Below, piece by piece: positions 1 through 11,830 of a stretch of DNA of 64,000 bases; within the stretch, counting starts at the first letter, position 1; the number at the start of each line of letters is the position of its first letter. Both the position numbers and the translations under genes were made by a program. The DNA is from Oxyruncus cristatus (lineage: Eukaryota > Chordata > Aves > Passeriformes > Cotingidae): assembly GCA_013399855.1 (NCBI GenBank), contig VXAY01004755.1:881974-945973 (forward strand), in the 5' to 3' direction. The notes under the pieces are model-generated. The model ran no database searches, was not told where the DNA came from, and saw only the letters and a list, made by a program, of their open reading frames with translations.

Positions 1-1111
1 AGCAGGACTGAAAAAGGATCCTTTTGAATATTAATAACCCCAAACTCCAGACCAAGCCTGACTGGCGCTGATGGAGCTTCGCCAACCCAACTACGCCGTT
101 TTTTTAGAGCCTAAGGCATAAACTGACCTTTTCTCGACAGCTCAGTCCTGCCAAGCTCAAACCCCGGGTTCCCTTAAACGCAGGCTTCCCTTGGCAGTTT
201 CATCAGGGATAACACAGCTATCAGTTACTGTGTCTCACGACAGGAGCTGGATTAGAATGACTGGCACAGTTGGAACGAGCCATCTGTGGGTCACAGACCC
301 ACACGGAGCTGGAGCTTTGGGAAAGGCTTTCCCTTCCCCCTCATAAAGATGCTTTCAGATAGTAAGGATATTATCCTTTCCACGAATATTTGTGTGGAAC
401 GAGCAGCTGTTGCCCGCTGGGGGTGGGTGGGGCATTGATTTTATTCAAATTAAGTGAGCACAGTTTTCAGTCTCATCCCATAACTGCAGTGGTTGTGCGT
501 TACAAGTCAGGTTGGTGATGGAATCCTGCTCAGCACATGAACAAGAAGGATATTTAACACGCAGGTACTGGGAGTATCAAACCACATCTGCATTAGGAGC
601 TTCATTTTCATAAATGAATAGACCTCCAGGAGTAGAGCCACGAGTCATTAGCAGTCCCTCAGTGATCACATTAGGCAATTCTTTCTCTGAATTTGTCCTT
701 GTGGCACGGATTCACTCAGAGCCACAGCAAGGTTCGTCACCACTCTTTGCCCTGTACTCCACTAGACTCCCAACTGCACCCTGGACAAGAGCACTAACGT
801 GGGATAACACAGAAATTCTTCTACAACAAAACGTCAAAAATTAACTAAATTCTGCCTCGAGCTACACCACAGTAAGCTGTGAAAGCTCAAAATTTCATGC
901 ATTTGATAATTTGTTTTGCCTTGGAATGTCTTGGAGCTCAAGAGCCATTTGTTAGAAGCGATCACCCTAAACACCCCCGTAACCTGAGCTGCGCGCGTTT
1001 GGCAGCGCTGCTCTGTGAATATGGATTTGTTTCTGTAATACACGTGCAGTTCTGTGCACAAATAACAGCTCCCAGCTCCCCAGTAACCAAACGTCGCCTC
1101 ACGTGGGAACC

Positions 1112-1322
1112 CCGAGCTGAAACAACCACGGCGGGGCTGCGCAAACCAGGCTAGGGAGACCTGAAAATGAAAAACGGGAGAAGAAAACCAGCTGAAAAGG
1201 GCTCCGCCAACAACCCTGACTGCAACAACCACCACAGTGCTGTGCAAACCAGGTTAGGGAGACCTGAAAATGAAAAACAGGGAACAAAACCAGCTGCCAA
1301 GGGCTCCACCACAACCCTGACT
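1112..1322. repeat. 103-bp tandem duplication (two copies)
   Basis: The words AACAACCAC, GCAAACCAGG, TAGGGAGACCTGAAAATGAA and CCAGCTG..AAGGGCTCC recur at a spacing of 103 bp (for example GCAAACCAGG at 1141 and 1244). The copies differ by scattered substitutions, so the duplication is not recent. Open frames on both strands cross it but resemble nothing known. Confidence 0.9.
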
Positions 1323-3029
1323 AGGAGGGATAAAGTACAAGGGGAAATAATACACGAACACGAGGTGATCCTCGGGTTGCTCAAGTAAAGCAGAGGGGAA
1401 GTCACTGCCACTTGCATCACGTGTTTAAATTGGGGAGGGGTTGCGTGCAGCTTTAAAATGAATTCGTCCAAAATCTTCAAAGAGGACTCTCCATAACTCC
1501 TAAAAACGGGGCTCAAAAAATCAGGCACACTGAGATCTCACAAAAGACAAAGGTTCTGCCGCGTTTTCTCGGTGGAGCAGCACCGGCAGGGTCACAGCAA
1601 TCCCCAGGCTGACACCCCCTCCAGTTCACTTGCTCCAGCTCCATTTCGGTGACAGAGATGCTCCCCAGCCATGCACAGGGGCTCTGTCAGCACAGCCAAC
1701 GACCAGAGCACAAACCCACAGCCCTCTCTGGATGCCTGGGCTATAAAAATAACCCCCAGCCTATCAAGGTCCCCCCTCTCCTCAGCAGGGCCTCGGAAAA
1801 CACTTGTTTTTGCTGTCTGTAATGTAGGTTAATGCACCCTTCTCCCCTTCACCCCTGTGGAAGCCGAGTGCTATTATCCAAAGCAGCATTATATTAGATT
1901 AAGGCCATTCAGAAAGGATAGTCCTGAATAAAAACCCCACAGCAAACCCAAGGAGAAGAAGGGCCACAACACCCTTTGTTATCGTTGCATTCACTGCAGA
2001 CAAAATTCAATTTATCGGGTTCATTCACAAAGCAAGCACATCAACAGGGGGAACTGTGGTTACTCGGTTTGTTCAACAAGGAAGATTATTATTCTCTAGA
2101 TCTAAAAACTATTAATGCAGTTTTGATTTGTGCTTTCAAGCAGCTGCTTCCCACGGGCTCCTCAAGGGGAAAAGGAGAACTAAACACTTTATCACGAGCT
2201 TTATGTCACAGATTCACACAACCCCAAAAAGAAATTCAGACTCTTCAGGTATTAAGCCCCTACACCCGTTTTTGTGAGGCAATTTTTTGTTTCTCTGGCA
2301 AATCAACGTCAGCACTGGTTGCCCTGCAGGGAGGAACCAGCCCTGCTCCTGGAACGTGTGAGCTGGGGAACTTCTGACCATCTCACACCAAAATTCAATG
2401 ATGATAACTGCAAACAGCATTTCAAGGTGCTGGAAGACTTGACTCCCCTCTGTGTTCAATTCTCCCACCAACAAACTCTTCTGCCATCTCTGCATGATCA
2501 CAAACCTACGAGAATAACAAAATATTTTCAATTACGGAACATGAGGGGCTATGAATCTTTATGGAGGGCTTTAATATTCCGAGGGCTTGCAGCTGAACTC
2601 TTAAACGTGGCAGGAGGACAACGCTACTGCAAAGTGAAAGCAAGTAACTATACCTTGACTGAATTAAAAAAACCCCACCCAACCAAACATAAAACACCCC
2701 AAAACAAGGAAGCAAAGCCCAGTCCCTCCATCTCTCTGTGTTCCTTTGCACTGCACACCTTGCTCAAGCACCAAGGACTAAGCACGAAACGTCCTTCACG
2801 CTTCCATCGAAGAGCTCGGGGTTTAATGGGTGACACGGAACGCAGCCAGATTTTCCCAGAGACCTGCACCCCATTCATTTTACAGCCTGGTCTCAGAGAA
2901 AATTTGTTCTCCTTCGCTGTACAGTCTGTAAAAGGGGCTGCAAAAGCTGTAAACACCTCCTGACACACCCTGAAAGTCATGCTGTAAGCCTGCTACCAGC
3001 TGTCCTTTAGGAGGATGGCTGCACAAAAT

Positions 3030-3270
3030 TATTTCACACGTGTCCATTATGTGGCATGATCACAATTAATGGAATAAATTTCATGATTCAAAACAAATTA
3101 AGCAACATGTAGAAAATTCTAAAGCCATGAAAAATGCATTAATTTATTCACTGCCATGCATTTGTGATCTTTCCACTTTCGGAGTACAGTTTAATTGACT
3201 AGTTTAGAGACCAATTAATCCCTTTACATTGAAGTCAATCACTGAATCCTCTCCAAATAATTTAGCTCCT
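3030..3270. promoter_or_regulatory. Candidate conserved non-coding block, homeodomain-word rich
   Basis: CAATTAAT (3063), CATGATTCA (3082), ATGCATTAAT (3134), TTTAATTGACTAG and CCAATTAATCCC (3211) occur within 240 bp of unique AT-rich sequence. It has no open frame or repeat character. The interpretation rests on motif density only. Confidence 0.28.
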
Positions 3271-4438
3271 CCATGCTGCCTCCCATTGGATGTCCCTGGA
3301 GAGTGAGTGCAGCGGAAACAGGTGGCACACAAATCACATCTAGGAGTGGAGAAAGACCTGCATTAGCAGGGATATGAAGTATTAAAGATAAAGATGCACA
3401 ATTCACTCAACCATTTTCCCTCTCTGTTCTCCAGCGCTCCAGCTCCCAGTCATGTCCTGAATGGTTTCTTTTGGAAAAGGACAATTGCAGGTCCCACATC
3501 ATCATGTTCATTTTGGTTAGTTTTTAATCCTCACCCACTTCTTCTCCCTACAGGCCTTCCCCGTGTCGCCCTGCTCTTCTACCTTCTGTATGTGTAAATC
3601 TTACACTCTCATTTCTTAACTTGAAAGCCCAAAATTTCAGGTTCTGCAATAACCACCTTCTAGGATTAGTCTTCTGCAATTAGGACTCGCTGCTTCTTGC
3701 CAAGCAAACAAATTCAGCCACAGTGTACAAAGACCACAGTTTCATTTCTCCATGAGGTACCTGAAATAATTTGGTATCAAAAGAGGGAGAAATGATCCCT
3801 CGGCCAAGGGATTACTCAGAGGGGTAACACGGGTACGGGACAAGATCCCAAACCAGTGACCTCCAGTAACACAATCCTAAGATGGGGGGAAAAAAAAATC
3901 AACATATTGAGGGGTTTTGCCTACTAAACCCACTCCCAGTATGACAGTATTAGAACAGGACGGGATGTTTGACTTTCCCACAAAATAACAGCTTGAAGGG
4001 TATCCCAACTGATGCAGAATTTCTCTATCTAAACAAGAAGGTAAATCTGAAATGAGCCCAGGAGTTCACTCCTTCTATAACCCGCTCAACCAAGCAAAAA
4101 GTCTGAAAAGTTATTTTTTCTCCTGAAACCACACGAGGGTCAAATAAATAGAAATGAAAGGAAAATATTATTGCTGTGCATCAATCCAAGATTTGTTGTA
4201 TTTTAAACATTTACACAGACACATTATAAACAAATTATCTGAGAACTAAAGAAAGTACGTTCCAAGAACACAATTCAAGAAAAGCCACGAGAAGGGAAAA
4301 TAATTTTTCTCATACCAAAGGCAAGGTTTTGTGTTTTCAGTTCCACCAAGTAATCTTGTGATACAACTTACAATATAAATTATTTTCTCCTTAGTTTCCC
4401 CCTTGAATTAAGAACAACCTTCTGTCTGAAAATGAAAA

Positions 4439-4458
4439 GAAAAAAAAAAAAAAAAAAT
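4439..4458. repeat. A homopolymer tract
   Basis: About 18 A in a row broken near the ends by G/T. No retroposed sequence is recognised next to it. Confidence 0.85.
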
Positions 4459-5304
4459 AAAGAAAAGCTGAGCTCCATGAACTCAGTGTCCAAAGGCAAA
4501 GCAGCCACACTTAAAATACCTCTGCAGAGTTTAGACTGCACAAGGTTCACAAAACTTCCCTGACAACCCCTAAAACTTCATTATTTCAAACGGGTCACTG
4601 AGACTTGGCAGGATTTTCCTCAAGGTCAGAAACATTCCCTTCGTGCTTTCAATTAAATACTGCAAAATTTTGAGTGATTTATGGGGTGAAGAAAAAGTAA
4701 ATAACCACTTCCCAGTTCTGGTTCCTCTTCCCCCTGCCCAGTAACTTGAGAGCCTGCCAAAATTTCTGAATATTTAAACTCAAGTCTGTGCTATTGCTGT
4801 TCCCATCCTATTCCTGAAGAATCCAGAAACAAAGAAAGCACAGGTGCTACCAGTGAAAAACGTGGGAGAAGGGAAATGAGTGAGACTGAAACCCCAGTGA
4901 TATCCCTCGGCACAGTCTGCAGCTCCAGGATCCAAGTTTTTCCTGTCTAGCCTAGGGAAAATGTCTCAGAGCACGATTAAAAACCTGGAACCACAAGAAA
5001 AGGAGCTGAACAACCATTTCCTCCGCTCTTGTTTCTCACATCAGCAAGAGTCTCTTCAACCTTTGCTCTGTGTGCGGGCACATGTTCCCCTCTGCGGCGT
5101 GGAAACCCATCCCATGCCGTGTGCTCTCCCAGCTCTGATCCACCACATCCCAGCAGGGAGAGCACAGGTCCTGTCCCACTGTCCCACTGCTCCAGAGGGA
5201 AGAAAGCTCCCTGCAGAGAACAGGAATCGCTCTTTTTGTCCCCCCCGGCACCTGAAGACAGGCAGAGTCTCCACAACACTGTGTTTACCTGCCCCATGAA
5301 AGGG

Positions 5305-5985
5305 GAGAACCTGAAGAAAAGCACAAAGATCAGTGTTTACAGAGCCGTTGTTTTGTCCACTCTTTTGTATGGGTCCGAATCGTGGGTCATCTCCCGCCAC
5401 CACTTGAGACTCTTCGAACGCTTCCATCAGCGTTGTCTGCGCTCAATCCTCAACATCCCCTGGACTGACAACGTGACCAATGTGTCTGTCCTTGAACAGG
5501 CAGCGGTCACGAGCACTGAGGCCGTGCTGCTGAGAACACAGCTGTGTTGGGCAGGGCACGTCTCCAGGGTGGAGGACGATCGCCTGCCCAAGATTGTGCT
5601 CTACGGCGAACTCGCCACTGGCTGCCGTGAGAGAGGAGCCCCAAAGAGGAGATACAAGGACTGCCTGAAACAACATCTCAGCCTTGGCCATATCGACCTC
5701 CATCATTGATCTACTCTGGCCTCCACTCAGGAGGTCTGGAGACGCACCATCTATAATGCTCTGCCTCTTTTGAGAACACACAGAGAATCATTTCTGAGGA
5801 GAAAAGACAGCGCAGAAAGAACCGAGTCTTGCCAGCACCACCCAAAGAGACTTTCCGCTGTGCCCTTTGCAACCGGACTTGTCTGTCTCACATTGGCCTT
5901 CTTAGCCACCAACGTGCTTGTAGCAAACGTGGGTAGAGTCCTTCCCTAATCTTCGTTCGCGAAGCCTGGCCATGATGAAGGGGGA
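5305..5985 (+). mobile_element. RTE-like non-LTR retrotransposon, 5'-truncated 3' end
   Basis: This is the last ~680 bp of a LINE: the C-terminal end of its reverse-transcriptase ORF and a short 3' UTR. The similarity starts abruptly at about 5305, as expected for a 5'-truncated insertion. Motifs in order are LKKSTKISVYRAVVLSTLLY, GSESWV, FHQRCLRSILNIPW, WAGHVSRVEDDRLP, LYGEL, RGAPKRRYKD and a terminal zinc finger of the pattern Cx2C-x12-H-x3-C (5859 onwards). The end CGAAGCCTGGCCATGATGA is the kind of short 3' terminus I associate with RTE-group elements. It differs from the CR1 LINEs elsewhere in the window. The family assignment (RTE clade, perhaps AviRTE) is from memory. That it is a LINE C-terminus is much surer than the clade. 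Confidence 0.82.
5311..5936 (+). pseudogene. Broken C-terminus of a LINE reverse-transcriptase ORF
   Basis: The reading frame from 5311 is intact for 132 codons and then hits TGA at 5707-5709, where the family has Trp (HIDLHH*STLAS). The same frame continues through EVWRRTIYNALPL. Near 5768-5772, in a CTCTTTTGAG run, homology shifts by one base into the frame reading FENTQR, then ETFRCALCNRTCLSHIGLLS and HQRACSKRG, and ends at TAG 5934-5936. One nonsense change and one frameshift over about 625 bp show a dead copy of moderate age. It cannot encode an active enzyme, and the catalytic palm of the polymerase lies upstream of the truncation and is missing. Confidence 0.8.
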
Positions 5986-8489
5986 GATCTCCTCTTGAAA
6001 CTATCCCGGGAAATGGTGGGATTGCTCAGCGGGCTGATTTCTATTGGGAAACACGAGCGGGCTCTGGAGGGTGTGGGGACAACAGGCTGCACAGTCCAGC
6101 AGTGTTCCCACAGGCCTCCCTCAGGCACCGGGATACCCCTCTGCACACACCTGTACCGGGTGTCAGCACAGTCAGCGGCTGCAGGACTGCCGGGAGAAAG
6201 GACCCGTGAACAGCTGAGCAGGAGAGCACACTCGGAGCAAGGTTACAGGGCCCGGTCATTTGTGTGGGACAGGCTGGCAGTGCTAAGACTGAAGATGAAT
6301 GAAAGAACACCGAAATTCCCCTCAGCGCAGGGGGGGGCTGCCCACCCGTGTCACCATCAGCAAAACAAAGCCCTTCTCTGTTGGCGCTCACGACCCGTTA
6401 ACACCCTCCGCCCTCAAACAGGACCGTGCCAGGTAAAAAGTGTCCCTTATTCTGTCCTGAAGTCCCCCCTGACCTCCCTGGCACGGCCCACAGACACACG
6501 GGAACGGCCCCAAGGCCAAGTCCACACTTGCATCTCAGTTCCAGAATTGAAGTCTAACATGTAACAGGTGGTGGTTCGCCCCAAACCAGTCGATTCAATA
6601 GGACAGCAAACTTCAAAAGGGCCACAACGCAACAAGAACGCTTAAAAAGTGCCACAGACACCACGCTGAAAGGAGAAGGTATTTTCTTAGCCATGGTTTT
6701 CTTTTAAATTATTTTTAAAGGAATTAATCAGAAGGAGAGGATTCTCTTAGTTAGTCCAGCTGAGAAAGAAATTCTGACTGGATTTGACGTTTTTGGGCAG
6801 GCAGAAAACATGAACTGTAAAACAGGCTACCAAGTTGAGGAGACACAGAAAAAAGGGACAATATTAAGCTTGTAAAATAGACTTCTTTTTACTGAGGGAA
6901 AAATCCAGTGACTCATTTTGGAAAGTGGAGTGCAGTGGACAGCGGGTAGTTTTGTCTGTGCGGTTTTGCTGTGTTTGGGGGGTTTTTGTGTTTCCTTGAG
7001 GTGTTTTTTTTTGAGAGGGAGGTTGGTTGGGAGTTTTTTGAGGCCTTGACTCCAAGTGCAGGCTGGCAGAGCTTGGGAGGGTGTTACAGCTTGAAGCCCC
7101 AACCCCCCCTTCCTACTTGCCATCTTTATTATTAAACCTGTCAGAACAAACCTAACTGATTCCATGTTTATTAACGTTTCTCTGTCCATGTGACAAACAC
7201 AGAATTCCCTTGTACAGAAAAGAAAAAGACTAGAAAGGGACCTAATCCTCATTTATATGGGTAAACATGGAGCACAAGTTGGACTTACACTGGGGCAGAG
7301 GTCCCAAAATCTTAAATTTATTAAAATAATCCTTTTTTTAAATATGAAATCAGAGCCTAAGTAGACATTATTGGGCTGAAATACCTTTAATCTTTGTATT
7401 AAAATGTGAATTATTGTTACTATATTTTCATTTCCTAACACAGCGGATTTCCCACTGCCAGAATCCCGCACAATTACTCCTCTTCATGGAAAATGGGGTT
7501 TTCCAGTCTCCCTCACTTCTTAACTCCAATCTCCCCCATCTCACTGAACTGAGGGCCACCAGAAGCACCTTCACGAATTTCTGTGGCATTCTGTGATTCA
7601 AAATCCCCCGTCCCTCATGGCAGGATGGTACCAGCAAGGCACGATTTTGGATAACAAGTTATAAATACCACAAACGTATATTCAGAGTAAGTCTGTTTGT
7701 GGGGAATGCACTTTCAAAGAAAATCACACGGTGTGTCCAAGAGCAGGGAACGTGTCAGCAGCTACGAAAGATCTCCTGCTGGGAACTCTGCTTGTTAGAC
7801 ACAGCACTGAGACATTTACGTCTTACTTTGTGACTCCAGATAGCACATCCCTGTACCTGCACCTTCCTCGGTGACAGAGGAGATGAAACAATCCCTCTGG
7901 AGTCACTGCTGGAATTGCCTTCCTGTGCTTTAAACAGCCCTGGAGTAACAGAAACGAAAACTGCTCTGAAATAACACTGCACCCCAGTAAACCCATCGTT
8001 AGCAAACAACATCTCCTGCTTCTGTGCAGAGAAAAACCCGAATCCTCTGCTGTTATTCTACAGCTCAACACTGGAAAAGGTAAAGCAAGCACAAGGCTCG
8101 GAAATTGCTCATTGAGCCAAAACACTACACTAAGTGACTAAGCAAAATCCCCAAAGTGAAGAACATGTTTTCCTGTTCCTTCTGATCCTCTGCCTGTGCT
8201 TCAGGAACAGAATCCCAAAGCAGGCGCAGGAAATCACTCCTTAGGCACATCCATCGAGTTACATTTGTGTACTTAAACTGCACTGGGGCAAAAGTGACAA
8301 CACGGGGGCAGGAAACCCTTGAGGATGTGGCAAACACTGTTCACAGGGAGGGGGACAAGCAATAAACAGCTTCACACAAGACTTGGCTTCACCTTCACCC
8401 CCTCCACGGCTTTGGCTGCTAACCCCCACCAGCTGACAGGCCAGACATCACTCATCGGGTGTCTGTGCCTTTAAAGATTTGCCCACCCC

Positions 8490-8512
8490 AATAAATAAAT
8501 GAATAAATAAAT
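8490..8512. repeat. (AAAT)n microsatellite
   Basis: AATAAATAAATGAATAAATA tract, one unit changed to AATG. Confidence 0.92.
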
Positions 8513-11500
8513 GTTTCTTCATCAGCATTTGTCCAAAGCCAGCAAACCACTAGAACTGTATTCAGTTAAGATTTAATTCAAGCTCAGCAATGATCTGCAT
8601 TCACAATAAAACTGGATTTGTTAGTCCCAGCCCCAGCACAGATCTGTGCACTGCCCCAGTGGAGTGACACCAGCATCCACTTGGAATTAGAGTAGAATAA
8701 CATGAGAATCCCTTTCCTACCCACGGAAGGGAAAATGATGAATATATGAATGAATGAATTCAAAGAATTTCTGCAAAAACAGAGGACTGGCACTTAGTGA
8801 GAGAAATGAGAGCTGGAAGGGCAGGCTGGATGACTGGAATTGATGGAGCAGGGAAAGGAGATGGATTTCTCATCTCATCATTGGAACTTCTGGTCAAAAC
8901 CAAACGCTTACACTTCAGTACACAACTGAACTGCACCTACATTCCTCAGTGAAATGAAGCTTATTCAGCAACTTCATAAAGCCCACTGAGAATTCAAAGG
9001 GAGGAAAAATACCGACCAAGGGGCAGAACATTCACCATCTCGAGGAAGCAAAGGATCACCCACCACGTCCAGGCCCCAAGAACCAGAAGCAGCAGGTGGA
9101 GTTATTCAATGTTACTCTCCTCCAATCATCAGCAACAGAATTGGAATCATTTAAACTTCAAAAAGAAAGAAAAACCACATTTCTCACCCCCAACACAACC
9201 TACAGCTGCATTAACCAGAAGGAAGAGGCATTTCACACCTTGGTGCTCCGGTGGCCTATAAAGATTCAAGTCTCTACGTTATTTTCCGTCTTTAGAACAC
9301 TGTTAGTTAAGACATTTTTTATTTAAGACGGGCTTTCAGAGGGGAAGGAAAAAAAAAAAGTTTCCTGAGAGTACAGAATTTAACACAGTCCTTATGCGAA
9401 AATTAAGTGTAAAATATTAATCATTAATATTAAAACCTAACAAGTGAGGGGGTTTGTCACACTGGCCAGTAATACATAAGTGACAGAAGTTGTGAACATC
9501 TTCTGTTCAGCCAGCCAGCAATCTGCAACAAGTACCAGCCACGAGACAATTTGTTTCTGTCACTGTGTGTGTGAACGACACAGAAACCTCTGACATCACA
9601 TAAAAAGCTACACAGCTGTATTTTACATGCACAGAACTCTCAACAGGTATCTGCTAAGAGGGGAAAAAAAAAAACAAACAACCTCAATAATAAAAATTAA
9701 ATAATGTGTTGGTGAAAATACACGACGTATTCAGATGTAAAGATTGGTTTTGTCACCCAGCTTCCAAGGCAGAGCTGTACCCCAAATCCTGCAGGAATCC
9801 CCTGCTGTTTCACCCCAGCAGAAGTGCTGCAGAAGTTCTGAAAAGGCTGGAAATTCGACTAAATGCTCCGTGTATCCTTCTGCAAGGAAGTTTTAGCCCA
9901 TGGTGGTGGATATTCTGATTTCAATGACACAAGGGAAGCTGCTAATTCAGGTCCTGCTGAGAACTGGCAGAGAGAGCCAAGGGATTCAGGAGCAGCTCCT
10001 CTCACCCCACACATCCTGTCACTGCTCACTCTTTTCACTGGTTTCTTCTTGGGAAAAAAAACCCACCAAAACGCCCAGAGAACAAATAGGACAACCCAAC
10101 ATAAGCTGAGAAGAGCATGGAACACTTAGAGAGGCTTTCCAGGTGTAAAAATCCTGAGGAAATCCAGCCAGCCCCCGGGGACATTTTCTGACACAAGGAG
10201 CAAAGCTCCAGTCCCTCCTCTCCTCAAGGGTGCTGGCAAAAGCCCCACTGGAAATTAATTTGTCTGACCAAAGACTTCCCCTCTTCACCTAAAAAAAGTT
10301 CTCAAATCTGCTTCAAACTGTTTGAATATTCTTGCAAATCAAAGCCATGCCAGCATCAGACAGGTTTGGTGGCTCATTTCTCTATTTAGAGAGAGATTTC
10401 TCAGTAATCCTTTGTGTGGAGTCACCAAAGTCACCGTCTGGGGTGGGGATGGTGAGGTACACGTCAACCTTCTCCCTGCACATCCCAGTGACTGCTGAAA
10501 ACAAGATTTCCACCTTACCCTTTTAAACACCTTCTCTGTGAGAACACACACACAGGGATCACACAGAGTTCCTGGGAACCGCAGGAATAAGGTCACCCCA
10601 GTGAAAAAACGAACACAAAACTGGCTGCAAAGCTCCGTGTCTGCCTGGGCTTTGGGAGCAGGGAAACAGCTTTGTGCAGGGTAGAATTACTGGAGTAAGG
10701 CACAGAATGGTTTCCCAGTGCTGGGAAAACTGGGAATGTCTATCCCAACGGTGCCTTGCTGCAAGGAACAGCCAGCAGTGCAGCTCCCTCGCCGTGAGCT
10801 GGTGCCCGGCCCTGGCACACCCCACACGCTGCAAGTGCTGCCAAAAATGCAACCAGGTGAAACTAATCACACCCTGGAGCCTGCACAGCTTTGCTTTTTC
10901 TTAACAAAACTGTACCGAGACTCTCGAAGTACCCAAAAACCTGTGCCTGGCGAGAACTTGGTAGTTAACTGTGTCCTTCCTCACAGTTTATTCTGCTGCA
11001 ACACCGACGCTGATGGTAAGTAGTGCAACAGTGACCCCAGACAGCCCTGAAATTTCCATCTCTAAACCTCTCTCCATAAAGTAGAAAGGATTTCGATTTT
11101 CCAGCAGCCATGGGAATTCAAAGGAGCGGGGGGGGTGGGGGAAATCACTTCAGATAGATGCCAAGTTTTATTACATGTGGAATTCTGAAAGAAATCTAAG
11201 TCTAGGAAAACTCCTTAGAAACAAGGCACAGTCTGGTTTTGCAAAAAAACTAACACAGATGTAATACCAAGGTAAGACAGTGCCAGCAAATGACTTTAGC
11301 AGGTTCTGCTTTCCCTGTGCTGGGATCAGCCCGTGAGCTGAGTGTGAGGGAAGACTTCCTTCAGGGTTGAAAGGGTAATTTAGTTTCTATGGTCCATTAA
11401 TTTCTTGGCTTCTCTGCCCAGCCTGCTCATTAGGGTGAAGCGCAGCGACGGAGTTTTAGGATAGGGAAGTTGAAACAACATCTCCAAAATTCCTTCACAC

Positions 11501-11599
11501 AATGACTGCAAAACATGTCTCAGAATTAGCAGAGCTTTGGGATGTTTTTGACCCAGAATTCAGGCTGTTGGCCTACATCAATAAGCACTGGTACCTTTA

Positions 11600-11830
11600 A
11601 AAATGATCCAAAGTCGGTTAATTAATTACAGCATTAATGGCTTCTCACGATTATCCATCAGCATTTGCACCAACAGGCTCCAAACAGACAAACCAGTTTC
11701 ACTTCAGCTGAATTAGTAACAGATGGAGAAGATACATTACCCTCAATCACAAGGTTAAACAGATAATTATGAAAAAACACCCTCAAGTGTTGGATATTAT
11801 CTGATCCCATTAATGTGGCCCTGACAGAGG
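11600..11830. promoter_or_regulatory. Candidate conserved non-coding block
   Basis: Contains TTAATTAATTACAGCATTAA (11618 onwards), CACGATTATCC, CAGATAATTATG, GATATTATCTGATCCCATTA and other homeodomain/GATA-like words in unique sequence. The evidence is motif density only. Confidence 0.27.

Noticed and set aside
2274..2963. 229-codon plus-strand open frame
   Set aside because: No recognisable domain, low-complexity Lys/Pro/Thr stretch in the middle, no splice or promoter context, and antisense to the MED13L intron. It is somewhat long for chance but unsupported.
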